Shown here in pieces: positions 10,667-18,819 of a stretch of 64,000 bases of DNA. The DNA lies in contig JAICTZ010000003.1 of the NCBI GenBank assembly GCA_025936115.1, positions 186,001-250,000 of the forward strand, in the 5' to 3' direction. The stretch is from Polyangiaceae bacterium (lineage in GTDB: Bacteria; Myxococcota_A; Polyangia; Polyangiales; Polyangiaceae). How positions within the stretch are numbered: position 1 is the stretch's first letter; every line of letters begins with the position of its first letter. Both the position numbers and the translations under genes were made by a program. Below the pieces are notes generated by a model. That model searched no databases. It was not told where the DNA came from and saw nothing but the letters and a program-made list of their open reading frames with translations.

Positions 10667-12436
10667 TCAGGAAACGCGGATACCGTCGAGCAAGTCGAGG
10701 TCCGGCACGAAGAGCGGCACCAGCGTGCGCTGCACTCCGACGCCGTGCTCCTCGCACAGACGTACGAGGCCGAGGCCATCGATCACCGTGAGCGGTGACG
10801 CACCCGGTGCGGCGGCTTCCTCGCGCGCTCCGCTCAGGACCTGGCCGGTCGTGATGAGCCAAGCCGCGCTCGCGGGGCCGTAATGATGGAGCGCGCCGCG
10901 CAGCTCGGTCACCCGCTCGCGACCGATCTCGCGACCGTCACGCCGGACCACGACGGCGGTCCGAATCTCACCGGCGGGGGTGCGGAGCTTGCCGGAAAGG
11001 TGGAGCTCGGCACCATGCGCGCCCGGGCGGCGCACCGAGACGAGATTCGAGAAGCCGACGTGCTCGAGCACGAGCACGATGAGCTCGCCGAGAGCGCGGT
11101 GCGGAAGATCCTGCAACACGCGCAGCACGGCGCGTCGCGCGGTGTCACGGTAGCGCTCGGCGAGCTGCTGGATGTCGCGCTCGACACGCATGAGCTCGCC
11201 GTCGAGCGCCCACTCGGTGAGCCCGAGCCGGCCGCCCGCGAGGCGGAAGCGCGGACGTTCCCCACGCGCGAGCGCCCGAGCGTTGTCGGCGCGCGCTGCG
11301 GCGACCAAAATGCCTTGACCCACGGCGTGCTCGCCGAAGAAACGGCCACGCCGTTCGGCGGCGTCCACGAGCGTCTGGAGCGCCACGGGACCACGATTGC
11401 GATCGAAAGTGGCGAGGAGCTCGGCCAAGCCGTCCGCGAGTCCGCGGCCCATGAGCTCTTCGAGCGGCGTGCCGCCCTCGCGTGCCGACTCGAATCCACG
11501 CCGCGGCGCGGGAGCGCCTTCAGGCGATGAACGTCGATCGTCGCGGCGCGAGTCGTCGCGGCGCGAGTCGTCGCGGCGCGAATCGTCGCGGCGCGAGTCG
11601 TCGCGGCGCGAATCGTCACGGCGCGGTTCGTCGCGACGCGGTTCGTCGCGGCGCGGTTCGTCGCGGCGTGCGTCCTCGCGACGCGGCTCGTCGCGCCGTG
11701 CTTCGTCGCGCCGTGCTTCGTCGCGCCGTGCTTCGTCGCGGCGTGGCTCGTCGCGGCGTGGATGATCACGCAGACCGGCATCCGCCTCGAGCACCGGTAA
11801 ATCCGCCGGTGCGTCGGACACGGTGTACGACGGTAGGCCGTCGCCGCCGCTCACTCGTTCTTCAACGCCATTTCGACCACCGCGACGACGGCGGCGGCGA
11901 CGGCGGTTGCCACCCGCCTGCGCCGGAACGCCCTCGGCGGACACCTCTTCTGCTTCGCGGCCAAAAATTGGCTCGTCGTCGTCCTCTTCCGATTCGAAGA
12001 ACTCGGTGGCGTGCGCGGCCAGCGCGGCGCGTTCGCGCTCTGCGGGATCGAGCACGCTCGGGGCCTCGTTTTCTGCCTGTTCCACCGCCGGCTCTTCGAG
12101 CGACGGACTGCTCGTTTCGGCGGCGCCCTCCTCGGGCTCGCTCGGTAATTGAGCTGCGAGGCGCTCGAGCGCGGGGGTTCGATCCAAAAGTCCCTTTTCG
12201 ATCGTCGCGGTGTCCCAATCGCGCAACGCGAAAACGCCGGGCTTCACCCGCACGAGGGGGTTTTCCTTGTCGCCCTTCTTCACGAGCGCCGCGAGGCGCG
12301 CCCCCATCGTCACTTCCGGGCTCTTGCCGACGTGACTCAGCAGATTCTTCTCGATGGCGACGTCAGTTATCTCTTTGTAATGTAAGGGTTTTCCGACGAG
12401 GCGCAACACCTGCGCCGCCGCTTCCGTAAACGTCAT
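10667..12436 (-). CDS. HARE-HTH domain fused to Mrr-like restriction endonuclease domain
   Basis: 589 residues in three parts. Residues 1-75 (TFTEAAAQVLRLVGKPLHYKEI, TMGARLAALVKK, RVKPGVFALRDWD) match the HARE-HTH domain found in RNAP delta and ASXL proteins. An acidic linker and then an Arg/Asp tandem-repeat linker fill about 75-310. The C-terminus has a helical region and, from about 430 on, a restriction-endonuclease-like fold (ALGELIVLVLEHVGFSNLV, then AVVVRRDGREIG and SAAWLITTGQVLSGAREEA), similar to Mrr/type IV endonuclease cores. This pairing has been described for HARE-HTH proteins and linked to recognition of modified DNA. The target here is unknown. Confidence 0.75.
   Translation of the reverse strand: MTFTEAAAQVLRLVGKPLHYKEITDVAIEKNLLSHVGKSPEVTMGARLAALVKKGDKENPLVRVKPGVFALRDWDTATIEKGLLDRTPALERLAAQLPSEPEEGAAETSSPSLEEPAVEQAENEAPSVLDPAERERAALAAHATEFFESEEDDDEPIFGREAEEVSAEGVPAQAGGNRRRRRRRRGGRNGVEERVSGGDGLPSYTVSDAPADLPVLEADAGLRDHPRRDEPRRDEARRDEARRDEARRDEPRREDARRDEPRRDEPRRDEPRRDDSRRDDSRRDDSRRDDSRRDDSRRDDRRSSPEGAPAPRRGFESAREGGTPLEELMGRGLADGLAELLATFDRNRGPVALQTLVDAAERRGRFFGEHAVGQGILVAAARADNARALARGERPRFRLAGGRLGLTEWALDGELMRVERDIQQLAERYRDTARRAVLRVLQDLPHRALGELIVLVLEHVGFSNLVSVRRPGAHGAELHLSGKLRTPAGEIRTAVVVRRDGREIGRERVTELRGALHHYGPASAAWLITTGQVLSGAREEAAAPGASPLTVIDGLGLVRLCEEHGVGVQRTLVPLFVPDLDLLDGIRVS
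11512..11761 (-). repeat. In-gene 15-bp tandem repeats encoding RRDE(A/P) and RRDDS units
   Basis: Within the HARE-HTH gene the linker is about 16 copies of a 5-residue unit, first RRDEA/RRDEP and then RRDDS. Adjacent 15-bp units are nearly identical in DNA, so the array is recent and probably length-variable. The encoded linker alternates Arg pairs with acidic residues and should be disordered. Confidence 0.9.
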
Positions 12437-12456
12437 TCAAGGTTTTCTTTCTCTGA

Positions 12457-12477
12457 GGCGGGAACATGGTTCCCGCC
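12457..12477. promoter_or_regulatory. Perfect 21-bp dyad upstream of the HARE-HTH gene (operator candidate)
   Basis: GGCGGGAAC, ATG, GTTCCCGCC: nine base pairs of perfect symmetry, centred 31 bp upstream of the HARE-HTH start at 12436 and in the divergent region shared with the gene starting at 12655. GAAC/GTTC half-sites recall SOS-type operators, though the 3-nt spacing differs from the Bacillus LexA box. The regulator is unknown. Confidence 0.45.
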
Positions 12478-12654
12478 GCTTCCTGACGTGCCCCCGGGGA
12501 AGCGCGCATCGCTCCCGCCGCCGGCGGTGCACGTCACACGCGAGCGACATACCACGCCCACCCAGGGGGGCAAAGGCTCAAGGCAGAGTCTGCCGGTGGC
12601 TTATCGAAGGTCGCGGGGCCCTCTGGCCCGCAGTCCGGGGATATTGTTGGAGTC

Positions 12655-13008
12655 GTGGATGCCGACCTGATGCTCGCCGAGCTCACGCAGGTCGCCGAAA
12701 GTGTCGGCATCGAGGTCCGCAGCCGAACGCTCCGCCATGCGCCGTCGCTCGGGGGGCTCTGCCGCATGCCGGGCCGCACACTCGTCCTCCTGAGCTCGCG
12801 CGCGACCCCACACGAGCGGTGCACCGTGCTCGCTCAAGCGCTCGCCGAGCTCGGCCACGCGGCGCACCCGGGGCTCGGCACCGAAACGCGTGCGCTCGTC
12901 GAACGGCACGGCCGCCCCGCGCCCCCGAACAGCGCGCCCGAGCACACGGCACCGAAGAAGGGTCCGGGCCTCGCCGGCATCGGTGAGCGCGGGCGGCGGC
13001 GACTGTGA
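12655..13008 (+). CDS. Hypothetical protein, conserved-looking small ORF upstream of murB
   Basis: 117 codons from a GTG. I do not recognise a family. The middle (GGLCRMPGRTLVLLSSRATPHERCTVLAQAL) reads like a compact alpha/beta domain. The C-terminus is Pro/Lys/Arg-rich and probably disordered. The third-position GC bias fits a real gene, and it lies 20 nt before murB on the same strand, so the two are probably cotranscribed. It could be a distant ImmA/IrrE-like protein, but no HExxH is present. Confidence 0.6.
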   Translation: MDADLMLAELTQVAESVGIEVRSRTLRHAPSLGGLCRMPGRTLVLLSSRATPHERCTVLAQALAELGHAAHPGLGTETRALVERHGRPAPPNSAPEHTAPKKGPGLAGIGERGRRRL

Positions 13009-13028
13009 GAGGCTAGGCCGAGCTACCG

Positions 13029-14147
13029 ATGCGCTTTTCGCCACGAGAGTTCGTGTCCCTCGCGCCGCTCACGACGCTCGGTGTCGGCGGCGCCGCGCGT
13101 TTCTTCGTCGATGCGAGCGAGGAGGCGAGTGTCCTCGAAGCCCTCAGCTGGGCGCGTCAGCGCGGCCTATCGACGCGGGTGCTCGGCGGCGGCAGCAACA
13201 TCGTCGCAGGCGACGAGGGCTTCGAGGGCCTCGTGCTTCGGCTCGGACTGCGCGGGCGAAGGTTCACTCCCACGGGCGGCGACGTGCTGCTCGAGGCGCA
13301 AGCGGGGGAAGCGTGGGACGAGCTCGTGGCCGAGACGGTGACGCGCGGCGCGCAAGGGCTCGAGTGCCTGAGCGGCATCCCGGGACTCGTGGGTGCGACG
13401 CCGATCCAAAATGTCGGTGCGTACGGCCAAGAGGTCGCCGAGACGATCGTGCGCGTACGAGCGCTCGATCGAGAAACGCTCCAGACGCGCGAGCTCGATG
13501 CGGCGGCGTGCCGTTTCGCATACCGAGACAGCTGGTTCAAATCCGAGGTTCCTGACCGCTTCGTCGTGCTCGCGGTCACGTTCCGCCTGCGCGCGGGAGC
13601 AGCGGCCGCCGTGCGCTACGCCGAGCTCGAGCAGCGGTTACGCGCGGACGGCGTCGCGCCCGAAGACGCGCCACTCGCCCGCGTGCGCGCCACGGTGCTC
13701 GCGCTGCGGCGCGCCAAATCGATGTTGCTCGATCCGAGCGACGAGAACGGCCGGAGCTGCGGTTCCTTCTTCGTCAATCCCGTCGTGCCGCTCGAGCGCG
13801 CCGACGCCGTCGCGCGGCTCGCGAGCGAAGCGAAGATGCCGCGCTTCCCGCAGCCGGACGGTCGCGTGAAGCTCGCCGCCGGCTGGCTCATCGAGCGCGC
13901 GGGCTTCACGAAAGGTACGCGCCGCGGCAAGGTCGGGCTCTCGAGCAAGCACGCGCTCGCGATCGTCGCGCACGAGGGCGCCACGGCGCGTGCCGTGCTC
14001 GACTTCGCCAGCGAGATCCAGACGGCGGTGCAGGCGCGCTTCGGCGTCGAGCTCGTGCTCGAGCCGGTCGTGTGGGGGGCTCAGTCCGGGCGCGCGGCGG
14101 CGGGTTCCGAAACGGCCGGTTCGGCGCCGCCGGCGACGCTGCCGTAA
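13029..14147 (+). CDS. murB: UDP-N-acetylenolpyruvoylglucosamine reductase
   Basis: 372 residues. The FAD-binding half shows LGVGGAARFFVD and VLGGGSNIVAGDEGFEGLVLRLG, with GIPGLVGATPIQNVGAYGQEV. The catalytic segment includes YRDSWFK and the active-site serine loop NGRSCGSFFVNP. The C-terminus has AGWLIERAGFTKGTRRGKVGLSSKHAL. This is the second step of the UDP-MurNAc pathway for peptidoglycan, in the cytoplasm. The motifs fit the E. coli-type (type I) enzyme, though the C-terminal tail is longer. Its last 67 bp overlap the 3' end of the convergent alaS gene, and the overlapping tail is Ala/Gly/Pro-rich. Confidence 0.94.
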   Translation: MRFSPREFVSLAPLTTLGVGGAARFFVDASEEASVLEALSWARQRGLSTRVLGGGSNIVAGDEGFEGLVLRLGLRGRRFTPTGGDVLLEAQAGEAWDELVAETVTRGAQGLECLSGIPGLVGATPIQNVGAYGQEVAETIVRVRALDRETLQTRELDAAACRFAYRDSWFKSEVPDRFVVLAVTFRLRAGAAAAVRYAELEQRLRADGVAPEDAPLARVRATVLALRRAKSMLLDPSDENGRSCGSFFVNPVVPLERADAVARLASEAKMPRFPQPDGRVKLAAGWLIERAGFTKGTRRGKVGLSSKHALAIVAHEGATARAVLDFASEIQTAVQARFGVELVLEPVVWGAQSGRAAAGSETAGSAPPATLP

Positions 14148-16801
14148 ATCGAGTCGATGGCCTCGTCGAGGCGCGCGGTTTCGGTGCCGCCGGCCTGCGC
14201 CATGTCGGGACGTCCACCGCCCGAGCCGCCGACGAGCGCGGCGACGCCGCGAATGAGCTCACCCGCGCGGTAGCGATTCGTGAGCGCTTTGCTCACCGTG
14301 AGCACGAGCTGAGCCTTGCCGTCGCCTTCCGAGCCGACGAGCACGATGCTGTCGCCGAGCTTGTCGCGGAGCTGCTCGGCGAGCTCGCGCAACGCGCCGC
14401 GATCGCTCACGCTCGTGCGCGCGCCGAGCACCCGCACGCCGCCCACGTCGCGCGCCTTGGCGAGCAGGCCGTCGACCCCGCCACCGCCGCCGGAAGCGAG
14501 CTTCTTCTCGAGCTCTTCGAGCTGCTTTTCGAGCGCGCGCTCGTGCGCGACGAGCTTCTGAATGCGCTCGACCAACATGACGGGCGTCGTCTTCGCGGCG
14601 CGCGACGCGTCCGCGAGCGAGGTCTCGAGCTCGCGCAAATGGGCGAGCGCGCCCTCCCCCGTGACGGCGAGGATGCGGCGAACACCGGCGGCGACGCCTT
14701 GTTCGCTCACGATCTTGAAGAGCCCGATGTCGCCGGTCGCACGCGCGTGCGTGCCGCCGCAGAGCTCGGTCGACTCCGCCATCGACAGCATGCGCACGAC
14801 GTCGCCGTATTTTTCCTCGAAGATCATGGTGGCCCCGCGTTTTCGGGCCTCCTCCATGGAGAGCACCTCCGTGCGGACGGGGGAATTTTTGAGCGTACGC
14901 TCGTTCACGAGCTCTTCGATGCGCGCGACCTCCTCGGGCGTGAGTGGCCGCGGGTGAGTGAAATCGAAACGCAGCCGCTCGGGGCCGACGAGCGAGCCCT
15001 TCTGCTGCGCGTGCGGGCCGAGCACCTGCCGGAGCGCCCAATGCAAGAGATGCGTCGCCGAGTGATTGCGTCGGATACGCTCCCGCCGCGGCACGTCGAC
15101 CAGAAGGTCCACCGTCTCACCCACACGCAGGCTGCCGCGCGTGACGCGGCCGCGATGCACGAAGAGCCCCGTCTTCGGTTTGACGGTGTCCTCCACTTTC
15201 AACTCGCCGCTCGCGCTCTCGATCGTCCCGAGGTCACCGACTTGGCCGCCGCCTTCGCCGTAAAATGGCGTGAGGTCGGCGATGAGCTCGCATTCGGTGC
15301 CCTCGGCGACTTCGTCCACGCGCTGATTCTCCGCGATGAGCGCGACGATGCGGCCCTCGGCGCGGTCGCGTTCGTAGCCGACGAAGCGCACGCCCGCCGC
15401 GGGCAGGAGCGCGAGCACCTCGCCGTACACGGGTAAGGACGCTTGCTCGACGCCCTTGAACTCCGAGCGCTCGCGCGCCTCGGCGAGCGCGGCGTCGTAC
15501 CCCGCGGAATCGACCGAGAAACCCCGTTCAGTGCAGATGACCTCGGTGAGATCGAGCGGGAAGCCGTAGGTGTCGTAGAGCTGGAACGCGTCGCGTCCGT
15601 CGAGCACGGTCTTGCCCTCGGCTTGCATGAGCTCGAAGCGCTCTTCGAGAAGTCCGAGGCCGCGCTCGATCGTTTGACGGAAGCGCTCCTCTTCCGCGAG
15701 CGTGAGGGAGCGGATGAGCTCCTTGCGCTCGAGGAGCTCGGGGTAGTCGGCGCCCATCAGCTCGACCACCTTGAGCGCCACCTCGTGCAAAAATGGCTCC
15801 TTGATGCCCAGGCGATGGCCGTGGCGGATCGCGCGCCGCATGACGCGCCGGAGCACGTACTCGCGCCCGGTGCGATCGGGCACGATGCCTTCGGCGATCA
15901 GGAACGCCGTCGTGCGCGAGTGGTCGGCAATGACGCGCAAGCTCACGTCGTCCGGCTGGCGTGTCCCGCCGTACGGCTTGTGCGCGAGCGCCGCCGCCGT
16001 TTGCGCCAGCGCGTTCAGGATATCGGTGTCGTAGTTCGACAGCTGGCCGGCGCAGACGCTCGTCAGGCGCTCGAGGCCCGCCCCGGTATCGACGCTCGGC
16101 GCCGGCAGCAAAACGAGGCGCGCGCTGCCGTTTTCGATGGTGCGCTCGAACTGCATGAACACGAGGTTCCAGATCTCGACCCAGCCGATGCCCTCGGGCG
16201 TCTGCTCTTCCCCGAACTTCGAGAGATCCACCTCGGGCCCGTTGTAGAAATAGATTTCGCTCGACGGGCCGCAGGGGCCGGTGTCGCCCATCTGCCAAAA
16301 GTTGTCGCTCATGCCGAGACCGCGCACGCGGTCGTCACCGAAGCCGCTCACCCGATGCCAGATCTCGCGCGCCGCGGTGTCCTCGGGGATGTCCTCCTCG
16401 CCGCGGAAATACGTACAAATCAAGCGATCTTGCGGCAGCTCGAGCACGTTCGTCAGAAAATCCCAAGCAAACTCGATCGCCTCGCGTTTGAAGTAATCGC
16501 CGAAGCTGAAGTTTCCGAGCATCTCGAAGAAGGTGTGATGCCGGGGCGACGGCCCGACGGCTTCGAGATCGTTGTGCTTGCCGCTGATGCGAATGCATTT
16601 TTGGCTCGAGGTAGCGCGCTTGTACGGGCGCTGCTCGCGGCCCGTGAACACGTCCTTGAACTGGACCATGCCCGCGTTCACGAACAAGAGCGTCGGATCG
16701 TTCGCGGGGACGAGCGAAGAGCTTTTGACGACCTCGTGGCCGCGGCTCTGGAAGAACTCGAGGAAGGCGCGGCGAACGTCGGCTGAGGAGCTAGGGCGCA
16801 T
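14081..16801 (-). CDS. alaS: Alanyl-tRNA synthetase
   Basis: 906 residues from the ATG at 16801 (an upstream in-frame ATG at 16822 is less likely because AlaS proteins start right before this RRAFLEFF motif). The class II core contains FVNAGMVQFKDVF, RATSSQKCIRISGKHNDLE and FEMLGNFSFGDYFK. The editing domain carries the zinc-type HSATHLLHWALRQ and CGGTHARATGDIG motifs. The C-terminal Gly-rich C-Ala domain ends with GGSGGGRPDMAQAGG. It charges tRNA-Ala and clears mischarged Ser/Gly. The gene is 51 nt downstream of the RNase H gene on the same strand. Confidence 0.97.
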   Translation of the reverse strand: MRPSSSADVRRAFLEFFQSRGHEVVKSSSLVPANDPTLLFVNAGMVQFKDVFTGREQRPYKRATSSQKCIRISGKHNDLEAVGPSPRHHTFFEMLGNFSFGDYFKREAIEFAWDFLTNVLELPQDRLICTYFRGEEDIPEDTAAREIWHRVSGFGDDRVRGLGMSDNFWQMGDTGPCGPSSEIYFYNGPEVDLSKFGEEQTPEGIGWVEIWNLVFMQFERTIENGSARLVLLPAPSVDTGAGLERLTSVCAGQLSNYDTDILNALAQTAAALAHKPYGGTRQPDDVSLRVIADHSRTTAFLIAEGIVPDRTGREYVLRRVMRRAIRHGHRLGIKEPFLHEVALKVVELMGADYPELLERKELIRSLTLAEEERFRQTIERGLGLLEERFELMQAEGKTVLDGRDAFQLYDTYGFPLDLTEVICTERGFSVDSAGYDAALAEARERSEFKGVEQASLPVYGEVLALLPAAGVRFVGYERDRAEGRIVALIAENQRVDEVAEGTECELIADLTPFYGEGGGQVGDLGTIESASGELKVEDTVKPKTGLFVHRGRVTRGSLRVGETVDLLVDVPRRERIRRNHSATHLLHWALRQVLGPHAQQKGSLVGPERLRFDFTHPRPLTPEEVARIEELVNERTLKNSPVRTEVLSMEEARKRGATMIFEEKYGDVVRMLSMAESTELCGGTHARATGDIGLFKIVSEQGVAAGVRRILAVTGEGALAHLRELETSLADASRAAKTTPVMLVERIQKLVAHERALEKQLEELEKKLASGGGGGVDGLLAKARDVGGVRVLGARTSVSDRGALRELAEQLRDKLGDSIVLVGSEGDGKAQLVLTVSKALTNRYRAGELIRGVAALVGGSGGGRPDMAQAGGTETARLDEAIDSIYGSVAGGAEPAVSEPAAARPD

Positions 16802-16852
16802 GGAAGGCCCGATGTTTAGCACCGGCGGGCCCCCGCCCCCACCACCTTGCAG

Positions 16853-17296
16853 CTACTTACCGCGATCGATGCCTTCGTTCGCCAGGCGGTCGGCCTCCGT
16901 GTTGTGCTCCCGCCGCACGTGCTTGAGCCGAACCTCCTCCAAACCGCGCAGGAGCACGAGCGCTTCCTCGTAAAGCGGGCGTAGGCCGGCGTTTTTCACC
17001 CGGTATTCGCCCTTGAGCTGCTTGATCAGGAGCTCCGAGTCGGCCCTCACCTCGAGCCTCTTTACCCCGAGCTCGAGCGCCGAGCGCAAGCCGAGCAGGA
17101 GCGCGCGGTACTCGGCCACGTTGTTCGTCGTGTGGCCGAGGAAGTGCCCCTCGGCCGCGAGCACTTCGCCCGCGGCGCTCTTCAAAACGAAGCCCGCGCC
17201 GGCCGGGCCGGGATTGCCGCGCGCACCGCCGTCGGTCCACAGCATCGCAAATGCCGGGCCCGCAGCCGCGCCACTGGTTGGCGACGATTCAGTCAC
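16853..17296 (-). CDS. rnhA: Ribonuclease H, type 1 family
   Basis: 147 residues. All acidic catalytic positions of RNase HI are visible: Asp in LWTDGGARGNPGPAG, Glu in NVAEYRALLLGL, Asp in VRADSELLIKQL and Asp in NTEADRLANEG. The compact size and the GGARGNPG opening fit the single-domain bacterial/archaeal RNase HI-like group without the basic handle loop. It cleaves RNA in RNA-DNA hybrids. The ATG at 17296 gives a 15-residue Ser/Ala-rich leader, so a later start is possible. Confidence 0.9.
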   Translation of the reverse strand: MTESSPTSGAAAGPAFAMLWTDGGARGNPGPAGAGFVLKSAAGEVLAAEGHFLGHTTNNVAEYRALLLGLRSALELGVKRLEVRADSELLIKQLKGEYRVKNAGLRPLYEEALVLLRGLEEVRLKHVRREHNTEADRLANEGIDRGK

Positions 17297-17341
17297 GATG
17301 GTTTCCTACCCCGCGAAGGGCAGCCTGTCCGCTGCCCGCGT

Positions 17342-18160
17342 TTACAGACGCGCCGCAGCCAAGAGGGCACGCGGCGCACGGCGCAGGGCGCTGGCTATCG
17401 CCGCGCCGAGCACCTGGTGCCGTAGCTCGGAGGCTCTCGCTTCGTCTTTGGCCTCTTCGGCCGTCAACGTCCCGCTCGCGCTACCGGACACCTTCGCTGC
17501 GATACTCTCGTCCGGCATCGTGTGCAAGATGTACTCGACGCTCGCCGAGTACACGATGTCGCTGCCGTCGCGGGACGCCTGGAGTTTTTGGATGTGCCCG
17601 GTCACCATCACGACGGGTAGTTTTTTCTTCTGCGTCACCGCGCGGCAGTCGTTCGAGCCCCCGACGACGCGGACGCCGGGCAGCGCGTCGAGCTTCTTCC
17701 GGGATTCGCGCTCGAGCTCGGCTTCGACGCTCGCCACCTTGACGGGCGTCTGATTCTTCATCGGCCCGAGCTGGACGAGCAGACGCGCGGGGCGTATGCC
17801 GTCGTGCGCCGCGGCCGCGAACGTCGCGAGGGTCGCCTTGACCTGCTTGCGCACCTGCTCCGAGCGGTCCGCATCGTGGCGCTTGAGCGCCGGCACCGCC
17901 GCGGGGTCACCGAGCTCTTCGAGCGCCGCCGCGGCTGCCGTACGCACGGACGCGTTCTGATCGTCGAGGGCGCGCACGAGCGGCTCGAGCGCGTCGGGGT
18001 CGGCGGACTTACCGAGCTCGAGCGCCGCCTGGAGCCGCACGCGAAAGTCGTCGGAGTTTCTCACGCGGTCGCCGAGCTCGCTCACGCTCGGCGGCGCCGC
18101 CAGCGCGTTGCCCGCTACGAAGAGCAACGGCAAGAGGACGCGCGCAAAAATTCGTCTCAC
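17342..18160 (-). CDS. Secreted HEAT-repeat protein
   Basis: About 272 residues if started at the GTG at 18160, which places a basic-hydrophobic signal peptide (RRIFARVLLPLLFVAGNALA/AP) at the N-terminus. The open frame continues to 18196. Residues about 30-100 contain two or three HEAT repeats (RVRLQAALELGKSADPDALEPLVRAL, SVRTAAAAALEELGDPAAVPAL). The C-terminal half is an unassigned domain with a Cys, possibly binding to envelope proteins. Secreted HEAT proteins are often scaffolds. I infer periplasmic location only. Confidence 0.75.
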   Translation of the reverse strand: MRRIFARVLLPLLFVAGNALAAPPSVSELGDRVRNSDDFRVRLQAALELGKSADPDALEPLVRALDDQNASVRTAAAAALEELGDPAAVPALKRHDADRSEQVRKQVKATLATFAAAAHDGIRPARLLVQLGPMKNQTPVKVASVEAELERESRKKLDALPGVRVVGGSNDCRAVTQKKKLPVVMVTGHIQKLQASRDGSDIVYSASVEYILHTMPDESIAAKVSGSASGTLTAEEAKDEARASELRHQVLGAAIASALRRAPRALLAAARL

Positions 18161-18282
18161 CCTATGATAGTGAGGCGCGCGCCGGTACCCTCGCAAGGCG
18201 CGCGCGCATTTCGGTGGCAGGCCTCCACCGCTTGTGCGCGCGAGTGGGTGAAGCTACGCGCAGCAGCGCGAGACCGACGAGC

Positions 18283-18819
18283 TCACAAGAGCGAGCGTAT
18301 CTCTTGCTCGAGGGACGCTTCCTCATGGGCATGAAACCCCTGATGAATCGAGTGCACGATGCCCCCGCGGTCGATGATGAAGGCGGTCGGCATAGTACCC
18401 GGCTTGTAACTTGCCGCGACCGTTTGCCCCTGATCCCAGACGAGCGGGAAGCTCACGCCCGTCTCGCTCTTGAACTTGGCGATGCCGTCCGGCGCCTCGT
18501 CGACGCTCACGCCGATCACGGCGAGCTTACCGTCGAATTTTCCGAGCAGGCGCTGGTACGCGGGGAACGACTGCCGGCAGGGACCGCACCACGTCGCCCA
18601 GAAGTCCACGATCACCACCTTGCCCAAGAACGCAGCCGGACCAACCGGCGCGCCGCCGGCGACCGGCGCGAGCGAGAAGTCCGGCGCCTGAGCACCGACC
18701 GTCTCGCCGTTCTCGGGCGAGTTCATCGGCCCCCGGGGCCCGCCGCACGCGAGCGGCAGCGCGAGCGTCGCGCCGAGCGCCGCCCGCACGACCACGCGCC
18801 GCGCGAGCGTGCGGCTCAC
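18283..18819 (-). CDS. TlpA/ResA-like thioredoxin-fold lipoprotein
   Basis: 178 residues from a GTG that overlaps the upstream gene's stop by 4 nt (GTGA). The N-terminal basic and hydrophobic run ends in a lipobox (LPLAC/GG). The thioredoxin-fold domain has the AhpC/TlpA opening GAQAPDFSLAPVAGG and the active site FWATWCGPCRQSFPAY, followed by VIGVSVDEAPDGIAKF and the cis-Pro region PGTMPTAFIIDRGG. It should act as a periplasmic or outer-membrane thiol reductase or isomerase. Coupling with the TSP3 protein suggests one operon. The much longer frame to 19260 is only a shadow of the TSP3 gene. Confidence 0.88.
   Translation of the reverse strand: MSRTLARRVVVRAALGATLALPLACGGPRGPMNSPENGETVGAQAPDFSLAPVAGGAPVGPAAFLGKVVIVDFWATWCGPCRQSFPAYQRLLGKFDGKLAVIGVSVDEAPDGIAKFKSETGVSFPLVWDQGQTVAASYKPGTMPTAFIIDRGGIVHSIHQGFHAHEEASLEQEIRSLL

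Noticed and set aside
13539..13555. tRNA-like T-arm GGTTCAAATCC
   Set aside because: It lies within murB coding (SWFKSEV) and no cloverleaf can be built around it.
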